Shown: positions 23,513 to 34,490 of the stretch, in pieces | Numbering within the stretch: the first letter of the stretch is position 1 | Layout: the number at the start of each line of letters is the position of its first letter | Made by a program: the position numbers and the translations under genes | Origin: Cephalopachus bancanus | Taxonomy: Eukaryota > Chordata > Mammalia > Primates > Tarsiidae | Assembly (NCBI GenBank): GCA_027257055.1 | Contig: JAPVLO010000384.1 | Coordinates: forward strand, 310,001 to 374,000 | DNA: 64,000 nucleotides | Direction of reading: 5' to 3' | The notes under the pieces: model-generated | Told to the model about the DNA's origin: nothing | Database searches by the model: none | Seen by the model: the letters and a program-made list of their open reading frames with translations, nothing else

Positions 23513-24169
23513 TGGTCAAAGTCCTAAAAGTAATAATATGACCACCCCACCTTTGGTCAAGGAATTTGTGAGTTGCAAATGTCTGAGTTTGTGAATTACA
23601 AACTCTAACAAGTCTCTTGCAGGAATCCTCCCCCTCCCACCCAGGGTTAACCTAATCAGCCCTTTGTGACTTACATGACACAGATACACCCCACTATGGC
23701 TAATCATGTGACTAACCCACAGGGCCTGCTGTCCCTCACCTGAGGTCAGTGCCTGCGCTTGGCTGCCCCTTCGTGATGACGTGGAGCAGACCACCACACA
23801 ATCACCTTAATAATCTCCCCCCACCCCCGTCAAGGGGAATGGTTAGAAGGGCTTAACCGCAAGCAGCCGGGGGCCATTGCCTTGCTAGACTCTGGTGTGG
23901 CCGTGCGCTTTTTGAGCTACGGCTATTGCCATGCTTCCTGGCTTTGGTTCCCTTCTCCACCTTGGGGAGGTGAATCTTCTCTCTCCCTTCTCTTTCTCTC
24001 TCTAATTTACCTTTAAATAAACTTTTCCTTCTTAATCTTTTGTATGTCGCAATTCTTTGCATTTGCTCGGATCTCTGGCTTCCCACTGCGGCACCTCCAG
24101 CTAGCCGGCTCCGGCGGTGCTGCGCCCCTCTCTGCTGGCCTCTCCTCTCTCTCCATCCGTCTGCCCTCA
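23513..24169 (+). mobile_element. Solo-LTR-like element
   Basis: This matches the U3-R part of the retroposed copy at 1944-2595 but continues past the poly(A) signal (AATAAA at 24016-24021) for about 150 bp of GC-richer sequence, as R-U5 would. The start TG at 23513 is set by alignment with copy 1. The end near a CA at 24168-24169 is a guess and I could not confirm a target-site duplication. A local duplication (about 22 bp around 23580-23605) is present here but not in copy 1. No internal retroviral region flanks it, so a solo LTR is likely. The retroviral family is not identified. Confidence 0.6.
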
Positions 24170-24275
24170 CCCTGTCCATACTCCAAACATATGTATTTGT
24201 GCATCTTTCTTTTCAACACATTCTGTTTTCTTCATTTATTCTTTTGGTACAGTCCATCTGTTTGTGTTTAACAGC

Positions 24276-24565
24276 TTTTTTTTTGGAGTTGGGGTCTCAC
24301 TCTGTCGCCCAGGCTGGAGTGCAGTGGCACGCTCACAGCCACCACAGCCTCAACCCGCTGGGTTCTGGCCATCCTTTCGCCTCAGCCTTCCCAGGAGCTG
24401 GAACTGCAGGTGCAAGCCACCGCGCCTGGCTAGTTTTTGTGATTTATTGCAGAGATGAGATCTGGCCAAGTTGCCCGGATGGGTCTCGAACCTGCGGGCT
24501 CAGGCAATCCACTTGCCTTGGCCTCCCAAAGTGCTGGGATAACAGGCTGAGCCACCGCACCTGGC
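24276..24565 (-). mobile_element. Alu: Alu dimer, antisense
   Basis: A full antisense dimer after a 9-T run. Short flanking match TTAACA on both sides. Confidence 0.95.
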
Positions 24566-24823
24566 TTAACACCTATTAACAACAACTAACCATCTTGTTT
24601 TGCAGAATCCTACAAATCTGAAAACTTCCACGTATTTATGAAAAAATTGTGAAATTTGGGGGTGACCATGCCATGGACTACTTTGAGAACTCATTTCAAA
24701 ATGTATAATCAGACTTGCAGAGATGACAGGTATAAAACCTAAGGGTCTTTTTTCTTAGAACCAACCTTTTCCCAAAAATCACAGCATTTTATTTTCTGAA
24801 GCTATCAATACAGTTAGATTCTT

Positions 24824-25108
24824 TTTTTTTTTTATTGAGTTAGAGTCTCACTCTTGTCACCCAGGCTGGAGTGCAGTGGCATGCTCATGGCCACCGCAGC
24901 CTCCACCTGCTGCACTTAGGCAATCCTTCTGTCTCAGCCCTCCAAGTAACTGGAACTACAGATGCACACCACCAAGTCCGGCTAGTTTTTGCAATTTACG
25001 GGTCTCATTAAGTTGCCCAGGCTGGTCTCGAACCCGCGGGCTCAGGCAGTCTTCTCACCTCAGCCTCCCAAAGTGCTGGGATGACAGGCTGAGCCACTGC
25101 GCCTGGCC
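24824..25108 (-). mobile_element. Alu: Alu dimer, antisense
   Basis: A perfect 14-bp target-site duplication ACAGTTAGATTCTT lies at 24810-24823 and 25109-25122. Part of the linker is missing (GCAATTTACGGGTCTC). Confidence 0.96.
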
Positions 25109-25122
25109 ACAGTTAGATTCTT

Positions 25123-26300
25123 ACGAGAATCAATCGTCTTGTTCCATTCACCATTCAGATCTTCCTATTCATAACCAAAGGCGTGTACTCTGCTCTTCAG
25201 TCTGGAGGGGGAGTGTTCACAGCTGTAACCATTCCACAATATGACAACCTTTTCTATTAAGCGAGGCAAAGCCCAAGTCATCTATGGCGACATAACTGCT
25301 GCGTATCTTACTAATTGAAGGCTGTAGATGTAACCACTACCTGGCACGCTTAGCCTGAAACTTACACGCTTAGCCTGAAACTTACAAGCTTAGCCTGAAA
25401 CTTACAAGAGCCAACCTACATTTCACAGCCATTCCCAGACAAGAGTACAGCTGCATAATGGCGTGTGCCCTGGTGACTGCTCTCTGCTCTCTTTGGTTTC
25501 AACCCACGGCAGCTCTCTCAGTGGTAAACATTTCATTTACCTGGGTTCACACCCCTGACTTTCTCTTGGACAAACCTGAAAGCTCGAGAAAGCTGGAGCT
25601 GCCAAGCCTTGCATAGTCTCTCCCCACAGCCATCAATCTCTTCCTGGCAGCACAAAGAGACCCAACCTTGGTTTGCCCCAGTTCACTTGGGAAGATGATG
25701 ACTTTTTCATGGCATCTGAGCCAAGGATAACGTTCCCCAGCAAATGTAAACCGGTGCACAGTGTTCCACCAGTTTTGTAATTTGGGGAGGCAGATTCTTC
25801 ACGCACAAGGTGGCACGTTTTCCGTGCTGGCTAAATTGAACCCGTTGCTTCTAAAAAGCGAATGCCAACGGTGTGCCCAGTCACTAACACACCTTCCCTT
25901 TGGGTTTTCTAAATATTCAGTGCTCAATTCCTTGGTTAACATTGCTGCCCTATCAGATGAAGTCACAAAACCTCAGGGAGGAGGCGACTTGCCTCCAAAT
26001 AAGCAGCATATTATTCAGAGAAGACGTTTACTCCAAACGGAAAAAGAAATGATTAGGGCACAAAGTTAGTGTGAGCAGCTTTACAGAATTGTGTGGTGTC
26101 AAGATGTATTTTCAGCTAAAACCAAGTTTGAGTGGAGGTAGGGAGAAAAGAGAGAAAATGATGATAAACATATAAGTAGATTTTTCAATTTCTTTAAATA
26201 ATTCTCTCTCTTTTCCTTCAAGAAACACTGGCAGTAAAACTTAAAACTTAACTCCCTAAACATCAGTTATAATATACATTTCATTTACCTTCTTCCTTCG
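25123..26300. other. Unassigned single-copy DNA
   Basis: It contains a small 20-bp tandem repeat (25347-25406). Otherwise there is no repeat or exon that I recognise. Open frames reach about 100 codons (25761-26069) without a recognisable product. Confidence 0.5.
25347..25406. repeat. 20-bp tandem repeat, three units
   Basis: The unit CGCTTAGCCTGAAACTTACA is repeated at 25347-25366, 25367-25386 and 25387-25406; the third unit differs only in its first base. Confidence 0.95.
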
Positions 26301-26618
26301 TTTTTATTTTATTTTATTTTTTGAGTTGGAGTCTCACTCTATAGCCCAGGCTGGAGGGTGGTGGCACTCGCCTGGTCACTGCAGCCTCGACCTGCGGGGC
26401 TCTGGCGATCCTTCCACCTAGGCCTTCAAATGTAGCTTCAAAGTAGCTGGAACTACAGGCGCGCGCCACTACGCACAGCTAATTTTTTGACTTACTGTAG
26501 AGATGAGGTCTCACCAAGTTGTCAGGGCTGGTCTCCAACCCGTGGACTCAGGCAATCCTCTCACCTGACCTCCCAAAGTGCTGGGACTATAGGCGTGAGC
26601 CACTGCACCCGCCCGGCC
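26301..26618 (-). mobile_element. Alu: Alu dimer, antisense, with small internal duplication
   Basis: A full antisense dimer. About 15 extra bases around 26423-26445 repeat the TTCAAA/GTAGCT region of the right arm. Confidence 0.94.
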
Positions 26619-26998
26619 CTTCTTTTGTTTTTCATCTGCAGGAAGTATTTGCACTGAAAACTGCAGTTCATCACACATGTTGGTTTGAGCCAAGAACTGA
26701 TTGTTTCAGATCTCAGAACTGTGGACGAGGCCAGGATCACCTAAGGGAAGTTGTAGTGAGCTGGAATCCCACAGATGATGTGAGGAGATGACCAGCACTC
26801 TTCCTCACTGCGTGTGTAGACAGGAGGGTTTTTCACCAAGCTGCGATGATTTACAACATTCATAGGACAGAACGAGAGATGGAGACTAGTTGTCTAGGGA
26901 ATAAAGAATTGTGAATTCTGAAGGATAATGATAAGGGTTAAAAGAACTGGAGTTATTTTTACATTCCACGTATATGGGGTTTTGGTCAAGGAAACTTT
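26619..26998. other. Unassigned single-copy DNA
   Basis: No repeat or exon recognised. Confidence 0.5.
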
Positions 26999-27017
26999 GG
27001 AAAGACCTTTATTTTTC

Positions 27018-27322
27018 TTTTCTTTTCTTTTTTGTTTTTTTGGAGTTGGAGTCTCACTCTGTCACCCAGGTTGGAGTGTAGTGGCCGCTTCCACCACCGC
27101 AGCCTCGACTTGCTGGGCTCAGGCGATCCTTCTGCCTCAGCTTTCCAAGTAGCTGGAACTACAGGCATCCACCACCACACCTGGCTAATTTTTTTATTTA
27201 TTGTAGAGATGAGGTCTCACCAAGTTGCCCAGGCTGGTCTCGAACCCGCAGGTTCAGGCAATCCTCTCACCTCGGCTGCCCAAAGTGCTGGGATCATAGG
27301 CGTGAGCCACCGAGCCCGGCCA
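27018..27322 (-). mobile_element. Alu: Alu dimer, antisense
   Basis: A perfect 19-bp target-site duplication GGAAAGACCTTTATTTTTC lies at 26999-27017 and 27323-27341, the longest in the window. Confidence 0.97.
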
Positions 27323-27341
27323 GGAAAGACCTTTATTTTTC

Positions 27342-27620
27342 AATTGTGGCTCAAGATCTTTCTAGTATGCCCTCAGCTAAATACTTAGGTGATGCTGCAT
27401 ATGCTAAGTCTTCATCTTAGAAGTAAACCGTGTTTAAAAACCTAAACACACTCAGAGGTTGTCACAGAAGCAGATCAGACCTCTTTTCCTATCCTTTAAA
27501 GATTGATTCCTGGAAGACATCAAACCAGGTGTCAATATGGAAGAAAGGAATGTTCTTCGGGATTCTTTCTTGGATTTTTCAAATAGAAAAAATAATAATT
27601 ATTATTATAATATCAACCTG
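27342..27620. other. Unassigned single-copy DNA
   Basis: Nothing recognised between two antisense Alus. A short ATT-rich run lies near 27590-27612. Confidence 0.45.
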
Positions 27621-27921
27621 TTTTTATTTTTTTATTTTGTTAAGTTGAAGTCTCACTGTTTTGCCCAGGCTAGAGTGCAGTGACACGCTCACAGCCACCG
27701 CAGCTTCAACCTGCTGAGCTCAGGAGATCCTTCTGCCTCGGCCTTCCTAGTAGCTAGAACTACAGGCACATGCCACCATGTCTGGCTAATTTTTTTATTT
27801 ATTGTAGAGACGAGGTCTTGCCATGTTGCCCAGGCTGGTCTCGAATCCGTGGGCTCAGGCAATCCTCTAACCTCTGCTTCCCAAAGTGATGGGATTAGAG
27901 GTGTGAGCCACCGCTCCCGGC
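27621..27921 (-). mobile_element. Alu: Alu dimer, antisense
   Basis: A full antisense dimer after a T-rich tail. No perfect target-site duplication was found. Confidence 0.95.
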
Positions 27922-28027
27922 TTACCAACTCATTTTTAGACAGCTAATCACTACAAATAGACTAACACCTTCCACATAAACGGGGAAAAATCGTCTTTGT
28001 AATTTTGCTTCAAAGATAGCATGCCAA

Positions 28028-28233
28028 GCTGGGTGTGGTGGCTTATGCCTGTAATCCCAGCATTTTGGGAGGCTGAGGAGGGAGGATTGCTCGAGCCCAA
28101 GAGCGCGAGACCAGCCAGGGCAAGACCTCATCTCTACGAAAGAGACTTTGTCTCTCTATAGCGAGACCTCGTCTCTATAAAAAAATCAGAAAAATTAACC
28201 AGGCATGGTGGCACATGCCTGTAGTCTCAGCTA
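28028..28233 (+). mobile_element. Alu: Alu, 3'-truncated, with duplicated linker
   Basis: The left arm and start of the right arm are present, but the element stops at CTCAGCTA without the rest of the right arm or A tail. The GAGACCTCGTCTCTA linker region is present more than once. Confidence 0.85.
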
Positions 28234-28426
28234 GGAAGACATCCTCAGGATCCTTCTCCACACATCATTTGAACTGCCTCTACTAACAGGTAGGAGTTCC
28301 TCTTCTCAAGGATATGTGTTTGGAATTTCTGATCTCAGTTCTTTAAAAATGAAACATGATTAATTCTTATGTGCCATTGCTCTATAAATTAGATCGCAAG
28401 TAATTCTCTTTAAAAATAAACGCCTT

Positions 28427-28510
28427 GTCAAGGCTGCGGTGGCCAGGAGCGGCCACTGCACTCCAGTCTGGGCGACGGAGTGAGACTCCAACTCAAAAAA
28501 AATAAAATAA
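28427..28510 (+). mobile_element. Alu: Alu right-arm end, 5'-truncated insertion
   Basis: Only the last about 65 bp of the right arm and an AAAAT-type tail are present, flanked by related AAATAAACGCCTT-like sequences. This suggests an independent 5'-truncated insertion. Confidence 0.8.
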
Positions 28511-28526
28511 AATAAAAATGCCTTAA

Positions 28527-28800
28527 GCCTGGTCACTGTGACTCAAGCCTGTAATCCCAGCACTTTGGGAGGCCAAGGCGAGAGGATTACCTGAGCCCAG
28601 GGGTTCAAGACCAGTCTGGGCAACTTGGTGAGACCTCGTCTCTACAATAGATCAAAAAATTAGCTAGGCAGAGTGGCATGCACCTGTAGTCCAGCTACTT
28701 GGAAGGGTGAGGTGGAAGGATCGCCTGAGCTCAGCAGATAGAGGCTATGGTGCCATTGCACTCCAGCCTGGGTGACAGAGTGAGACTCCAACTCAAAATT
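28527..28800 (+). mobile_element. Alu: Alu dimer in target ladder
   Basis: A full sense dimer. The flanks AAAATAAAAATGCCTTA and AAAATAAACACCTTA are near copies of the target also seen around the neighbouring insertions. Confidence 0.95.
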
Positions 28801-28818
28801 AAAAAAATAAACACCTTA

Positions 28819-28940
28819 ACTGAGCACGATGGTATGTCCCTGTAATCCTAGCTACTTTGGAGGCCAAGGCAGAAGGATCACTTGCGCCCAAGAGTTCAAG
28901 ACCAGCCTGGGCAATATAGTGAGAGTTTTTGTCTCTCTTT
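28819..28940 (+). mobile_element. FAM/FRAM: Alu monomer
   Basis: A single Alu arm (TGAGCACGATGGT to TTGTCTCTCTTT) without a second arm, flanked by AAATAAACACCTTA- and AAAGAAATGCCTA-like sequences. A free monomer or a partial insertion. Confidence 0.75.
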
Positions 28941-28984
28941 AAAAAAAGAAATGCCTAAGTATCCTGGCTAAACACAAAGTTTTT

Positions 28985-29225
28985 AAAATCGAAACAAGAA
29001 GAGACCAATGTGAGAAATAAGATCCAAAAAATAACAATGCTTATTTAAGGGGAGGAGGGATGGGGGAAAAGGGTGGAAAGACCACCCACTGGATACCATG
29101 CTCACCACTGGGAGACAGGTTCAATAGAAGCCCAAATCTCACTATCACGCTACATACTCATGTCACAAACTTGCGCATGGACCCCTTGAATCAAAAATAA
29201 ATAAAATTTAAAGAAAAATAAAATA
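28985..29225 (+). mobile_element. L1: L1 3' UTR fragment
   Basis: A G/A-rich stretch (29048-29085), then TTCAATAGAAGCCCAAATCTC, ACTCATGTCACAAACTTGCG and CCCCTTGAATCAAAAATAAA follow the order of an L1 3' UTR. It ends in an A-rich tail. Confidence 0.85.
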
Positions 29226-30395
29226 ATTTACTTTTCCTTCAGAAAAAGAAACATTATTTATAAGTACTATGTACAAATTTACATTTCAATAGCTGATGAA
29301 TTATTAATAGAATAATCAAATGATCAGTAATTAATGGCAATATAGGAGGCACTCATAAATCATTATAAAACACTATATATAGAAAAATAGTCAAAGGGTA
29401 TCATAAGTGATTCACAACGAAGATAAACACATTTCCACTCTAATATGGAAATATATTTAATCTCACACACAACACAAAAGTGCACTAGGAAAAATTAATG
29501 AAATTGACAGCAAAACAACTTAATAAAATATCATTAACAAAGAGTTCAAAACTAAATGCTGGTCAAGGTATGGTGAGATAAGCACTCTTATATATGACTA
29601 ATGGAAATGTCAATTAAGATGAGCGTGTAGAGCAGGGCTCGGTGGCTCAGCGTGTAATCCCGCGCCTTTGGGAGGCTGAGGTGAGTGGATTGCCTGAGCC
29701 CGTGGGTTCGAGACCCGCCTGGGCAGGTGAGACCTCATCTCTACAATAAATCAAGAAATCAGCCAGGCGTGGTAGCGCGCGCCTGTAATTCCGGCTCCTC
29801 GAAAGGCTGAGGCGGAAGGATCGCCAGAGCCCAGCAGGTCAAGGCTGCGGTGGCCGGGAGCGGCCACTGCACTCTAGTCTGGGCAACCGAGTGAGACTCC
29901 AACTAAAAAAAAAAAAAAAAAAAGATGAGTGTGTAAAACACATTCCATCTTTTTTTTCTGCAAAGTAATTTGACGAATTATGCAAAGAAGCTGAAAATAG
30001 TCACTTACTTGTATCCAACAATTTTAACTTCTGGGACTTTATTCTTAAGTTATCATCAGAGTCAGAAGTTCATTGACAAGGATTTTTACCAAAATTGTAA
30101 TGATAGTAGGGATTTTGGATTCCAAATCCCACAACATTGGAAACGTTTTAGATGATCCATAGTGAGGAAATTATTCTATAAGTTATGACTTATTCATTGA
30201 ATGGGAAGTTACACAGAAGGTAAGAATTAGATATACAACTGTATCTAATTTCACTATAATGCTAACTTTGTGAAGATAGTATTAAGTTATTCAGAAAAGA
30301 CAAAACTTGGAGGACACATCAAACTATTTATGGGTGATGAAATTGTGTATGACTTTTTTTTCTTTATACTTATTTTTCCCAAGTAGTCTATAGTG
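29226..30395 (+). mobile_element. L1M: Old L1M 3' half (probable)
   Basis: AT-rich sequence with scattered matches to the ORF2 C-terminal region and 3' UTR of old L1s, for example a CTGGTCAAGGTATGGTGAG to AATGGAAATGTCAATTAAG block before the Alu, and TTGTATCCAACAATTTTAACTTC after it. Highly diverged. An Alu at 29630-29921 interrupts it. Confidence 0.6.
29630..29921 (+). mobile_element. Alu: Alu dimer, young left-arm-deletion subfamily
   Basis: It has CCCGCGCCTTTGGG in the head and CTGGGCAGGTGAGACC (4 bases fewer than the usual CTGGGCAACTTGGTGAGACC). A 19-A tail and a 14-bp target-site duplication AAGATGAGCGTGTA (29616-29629) with one mismatch at 29922-29935 point to recent insertion. Confidence 0.96.
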
Positions 30396-30511
30396 AATAT
30401 ATATTACTTTTTATGTTTATTTTTATATAAATAAAATATATCTTATTTTAAATAAATATAATTATATTATTTAATCTATATCATTAAAATATATATTACT
30501 TTTTATGTTTA
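30396..30511. repeat. AT-rich stretch with 24-bp direct repeats
   Basis: A 24-bp sequence at 30396-30419 recurs exactly at 30488-30511 around 68 bp of AT-rich DNA. Confidence 0.9.
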
Positions 30512-30787
30512 AATATTTTTTTATTTTAAAGATGGAGGGGACAATTCAGATTTAGGTATCCAAGCAGTCATTGTACATGTAAAGTTTGGGCCTCTCTTTG
30601 GTCCCCACTTCACCTGGTATGAGATCAGATACCCTTATTGATGTCATATGTCCCCTTTCCCTCCCCTGGCAGTGCCCCTCTACTGTCAGTCCCTTTTTTA
30701 TTGTATTATGGTAAACATTTAGGGTTCGCTTATGAGTGAGAACATGTGGTACTCAGTTCTTTGTTTCTGTGATAGATCACTGAGCAA
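30512..30787 (-). mobile_element. L1: L1 3' end, antisense fragment
   Basis: The complement of an L1 3' UTR and the last codons of ORF2: GGACAATTCAGATTTAGGTA near the start and TTATGAGTGAGAACATGTGG, GTTTCTGTGATAGATCACTG at the end, as in the other antisense L1 ends here. Confidence 0.85.
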
Positions 30788-31139
30788 AAATTTATTTTTA
30801 AAAAGTAAGGTATGACACCACTGAACATGAAGGTGTCATATTTTATGAGCGAGACAGATAGAGAGCACAGGTAACTGAAACCCTGGTTCCCAGTGGCAAG
30901 TGTTGTGTATTATAAAGTGTAGACTGTGTCCAGCAGATTTGGGGACTGTCCCTTTTTCTCTTGTCCTTCTTCCCTTTGCTTTGTTTCCTTAAGTCATCTT
31001 ACCTCCAGGTCATTCTCTTCCATGTAATTCATCTCCACCTCAACCCCCTAAACACTAGAACATCTATTGTCTATACCTCTTATCTGGTACTTAAATTCAT
31101 TGTTCTTTTTTTACATCAAGATTTTGATGCCCCGACTGG
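30788..31139. other. Unassigned single-copy DNA
   Basis: No repeat or exon was recognised. Confidence 0.45.
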
Positions 31140-31431
31140 ATTTTCTGAGTGGGGGGAGTCTCGCTCTGTTGTCTGGGCTGGAGAGCAGTGGCACGATTAT
31201 AGCTCATGATAGCCTCAAACTCCTGGACTTAAATGATCCTCCCACCTCAGCTTCCCAAGTAGCTGGGACTACAGGCTCGTACCACCACACCTGGATAATT
31301 TTTTTCATTTTTTGTAAAAACAGAGTCTTGCTCTATTGCCCAGGCTGGTCTCAAACTCCTGGTCTTTAGCAATCCTCCTGCCTCAGCCTCCCAAAGTTCT
31401 GGGATTACAGCATGAGCCACCATGCCTGGCT
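31140..31431 (-). mobile_element. AluJ: Older AluJ-like dimer, antisense
   Basis: The antisense left arm with GGTCTCAAACTCCTGG and right arm with TCATGATAGCCTCAAACTCC are of general AluJ type. No T-run is left. Confidence 0.88.
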
Positions 31432-31626
31432 CCCAACTGAGTTTTTAAACTCAACTAAGAAACGAATAATCCTGAAAATTCTTTTGTAGCCCTATAAGGT
31501 TATTTACTATCTACTGTGCACACAGTATGTGGTAGACAACTGTTTGAAGTGCCAGGAGACCATAGGTGAAATTTTTAAAAGGGAGAAAAATACTCCTGAC
31601 CTCAAGAGTTTAACATCCAGTGGCAA

Positions 31627-31917
31627 GCCGGCAGGTGGCTCACGCCTATAATCCCAGCACTTTGGGAGGCTGAGGTGAGAGGATTGCCCTGAGCTCACAG
31701 GGTTGAGACCAACCTGGGCAACTTGGCAAGCCCTCACCTCTACAATAAATAAAAATATTAGCCAGGCCTAGTGGCTCATGCCTGTAGTCCAGCTACTTGG
31801 AGGGCTGAGGCGGAAGGATCGCCAAAGTCCAGCAGGTCGAGGGTACGGTGGCCGTGAGCATGCCACTGCCCTCCAGCCTAGGCAATAGGGTGAGACTCCA
31901 ACTCAAAAAAAAAAAAA
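31627..31917 (+). mobile_element. Alu: Alu dimer
   Basis: A full sense dimer with a 13-A tail; the head is slightly rearranged (GCCGGCAGGTGGCTC). Confidence 0.95.
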
Positions 31918-31998
31918 GCATTGAGTGGCAGAGCCTGGTACTTAGGGTCTTGTCATATGATGCAAACACATAATAACAGTAATGAAAACAAAAAACAC

Positions 31999-32611
31999 TG
32001 TATTAGCTTTCTTTTGCTGCCACGACAAATGATCACAAATGTCATGGCTGTGACAACATCCGTTTGTTATCTCACAGTTTCTGCCAGTCAGAAGTCCAAG
32101 TAGACAGTGGCTCATTTGGTTCTTCTGCTCAGGGCCTCACAAGGATGACACAAGGTGTTGGAGGGCTGTGTTCTTTACTGGAGGCTCTGGGAAGAATCTT
32201 TGTCCAAGCACACTCAGGCTGTTAGCAGAATTCAGCTCCTGCAGCTGGAGGCCCAGGGTCCCTGTTTCTTTCCAGATGTCAGCTGAGAGGTCCTGACCGC
32301 CAAGAGTCCCCTTCTCCATTCTCATGCATAGACTTCTTACATCTCAATACCAGCACCGTGAGTTGGGTACTTCTTGCACTCAGGATCTTTCTGACTTCTA
32401 TACTATATCTCTCTTGCCTCCAATTGGATACAATTCTCTGATTTTAAGGAGGCTTGAGAGTAGGTTGAACTCCCTTGAATGTCACCGGATGTCCTCATCT
32501 CAAGGTCTGCATCCTAAATCACATCTGCAAAGTCTCTTCTGCCATGTAACAGGACACATTCATGGGAGCCAGAGGTTAAGGTATGCACATCCTAGGGGTC
32601 TACCACCAACA
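31999..32611 (-). mobile_element. MaLR/ERVL-type LTR, antisense (probable)
   Basis: It starts TGTATTAGCTTTCTTTTGCTGCC, the complement of the common 3' end of mammalian-apparent LTR elements, and ends GGTCTACCACCAACA, the complement of a TG start. About 613 bp with words such as GGAGGCTCTGGGAAGAATC and ATCACATCTGCAAAGTC that I associate with old LTRs. No target-site duplication was found and the family is not certain. Confidence 0.5.
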
Positions 32612-33608
32612 TTAATGACAAAGAATAACTGCACAGATTGCTCCTCACAGAAATTTGTGTTCTGAAATTTGGTTGGATTCCATGAAGCCTAATGGCTTTT
32701 CTTCCTACAAGAAATATTTCCACAATAGGCCTGATTCCATGACGCTGCCTGAAGCATGCTGACAAATCTTTTGCCTGTCAATGTTTACAATGAACAGAAA
32801 CCAATTTTAGCTATAGGTGAATTTTCCTCTAATGCCTCATTCCATTTTTGTTGCATCAACTTATTTGTTCTCATCTTTGTCCTAACATCGGTCAGACACT
32901 GAGAAAGCCAAGGAAGAAGAAGTGTTTGTTTTGGGGGACAGGGGAAGAAAAAGAAGAAGTGTGCATCACCTCATCACACCCCAAATGATGTCACTTCTTC
33001 CCAGGATGAGATGAGAGCCTGTAGTTAATACGAACACCTGGGCAGTGGGAGCATCAGAGGGAAAACCTGTCTGGTCTCCTTGGGGATGGAAAGAACAGAG
33101 CGGTCAGGGCCTCTTCCTGGGACACCACAGACAGACTTTCAAGAGATCGTGAGGGGACAATGCCAAGTTCAGACGACAGACAGCTCTTTAATGCGTGGAC
33201 AGTGCCACTTATTCATTGGAGGGCAAAGGGAATGCTTGCCTCGCCAGGATCCCAGACGCAGAGAAGAACCCAGGCTGGGATGCCCCCCTGCCAAGGACAA
33301 AGTGCCGTCAACCATCTTCGCCCACGAGGTGAGCCAGCTGCCCACGACCCCTGATGACGTCACATCTTGAGGAATGAAGAAAAGAAAATTGTGGGATTTT
33401 TTTTAGAGCATGAGTGTATTCAAAGCTCATTTTTACTGCAATATCAAAGCACCAGTGCTAGCTGGGAAGAAACATAACTAGAGAAAAAATACTTTTTTTT
33501 AATGTAACTGATATCGGAATTGGGGAACAACCAAGTTAGAAAATACAGGCAAAGGTGCTTTATAAATTGTGATTTTTGAAAAAAAGAAGAAGAAAGAAAG
33601 AAAAGGAG
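32612..33608. other. Unassigned single-copy DNA
   Basis: Contains a 96-codon open frame at 33080-33370 with GAGGTGAGCC (33327-33336) resembling a splice donor, but no acceptor, domain or other exon supports it. A GAAA-rich run precedes the next Alu. Confidence 0.45.
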
Positions 33609-33927
33609 GCTGGGCACGGTGGCTCAGCCTGTCATTCAGCACTTTGGGAGGCTGAGGCAAGAGGATTGCCTGAGCCCAAGGGTTCGAGACCAGCCTGGGC
33701 AACTTGGTGAGACCTCGTCTGTACAATAAATCTCAAAAACTAGTCGGGTGTGGTGGCGTGCACCTGTAGTTCCGGCTACTTGGAAGGCTGAGATGGAAGG
33801 ATCGCCTGAGTCCAGCAGGTCGAGGGTGTGGTGGCCGTGAGCGTGCCACTGCACCCTAGCTTTGGCAACAAGAATGAGACTCCAACTCAAAAAAAAAAAG
33901 AAAGAAAGAAAAGAAAAGAAAAGAAAA
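33609..33927 (+). mobile_element. Alu: Alu dimer, first of a head-to-tail pair
   Basis: A full sense dimer with a tail of AAAG units (33889-33927) that runs directly into the next Alu. Confidence 0.95.
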
Positions 33928-33928
33928 G

Positions 33929-34233
33929 ACTGGGCTCGGGGGCTCAGCCTGTAATCCCAGCACTTTGGGTGGCCGAGGTGAGAGGATTGCCTGAGCCCCC
34001 AGATTGGAGACCCGCCTGGGCAACTTGGCGAGACCTCATCTCTACAATAAATCAAAAATTAGCCAGGCGTGGTAGCGCGCGCCTGTAGTCCCAGCTACTT
34101 GGAAGGCTGAGGCGGAAGGATCGCTGAAGCCCAGCAGGTCGAGGCTGCAGTGGCCAGGAGCGGCCATTGCACTCCAGTCTGGGTGACAGAGTGAGACTCC
34201 AATTCAAAAAAAAAGAAAGAAAAGAAAAAAAAG
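33929..34233 (+). mobile_element. Alu: Alu dimer, second of a head-to-tail pair
   Basis: A full sense dimer carrying the younger right arm (GGCCAGGAGCGGCCATTGC). Tail of A and AAAG units. Confidence 0.95.
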
Positions 34234-34490
34234 ATGGTGGCTATCATTACTCTCAATTCCAACTCCATTAGAAAACTGCCCCCGAAACAGCCTGACTTCC
34301 TTTAGATTATGTTATCTCCTTGTTCAATCAACCTTCAAGGGCTCACCATCACCCACCAGCAAAAGTTTCACCTTTTAGACTTTCACTCAAGCCTTTCTCA
34401 TCTTGATACATTTCTCATCTTGATACATTTACCTTTCAGATCAAATCACCAAGGTCAAAACAGTACTAGGTACTATGGGCATGGAAAAAG
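34234..34490. other. Unassigned DNA with a 17-bp tandem duplication
   Basis: TTTCTCATCTTGATACA occurs twice in tandem at 34394-34410 and 34411-34427. Otherwise nothing recognised. Confidence 0.8.

Noticed and set aside
33080..33370. A 96-codon frame ending near a GAGGTGAGCC donor-like site
   Set aside because: A single donor-like word without an acceptor, a second exon or a recognisable peptide does not support an exon.
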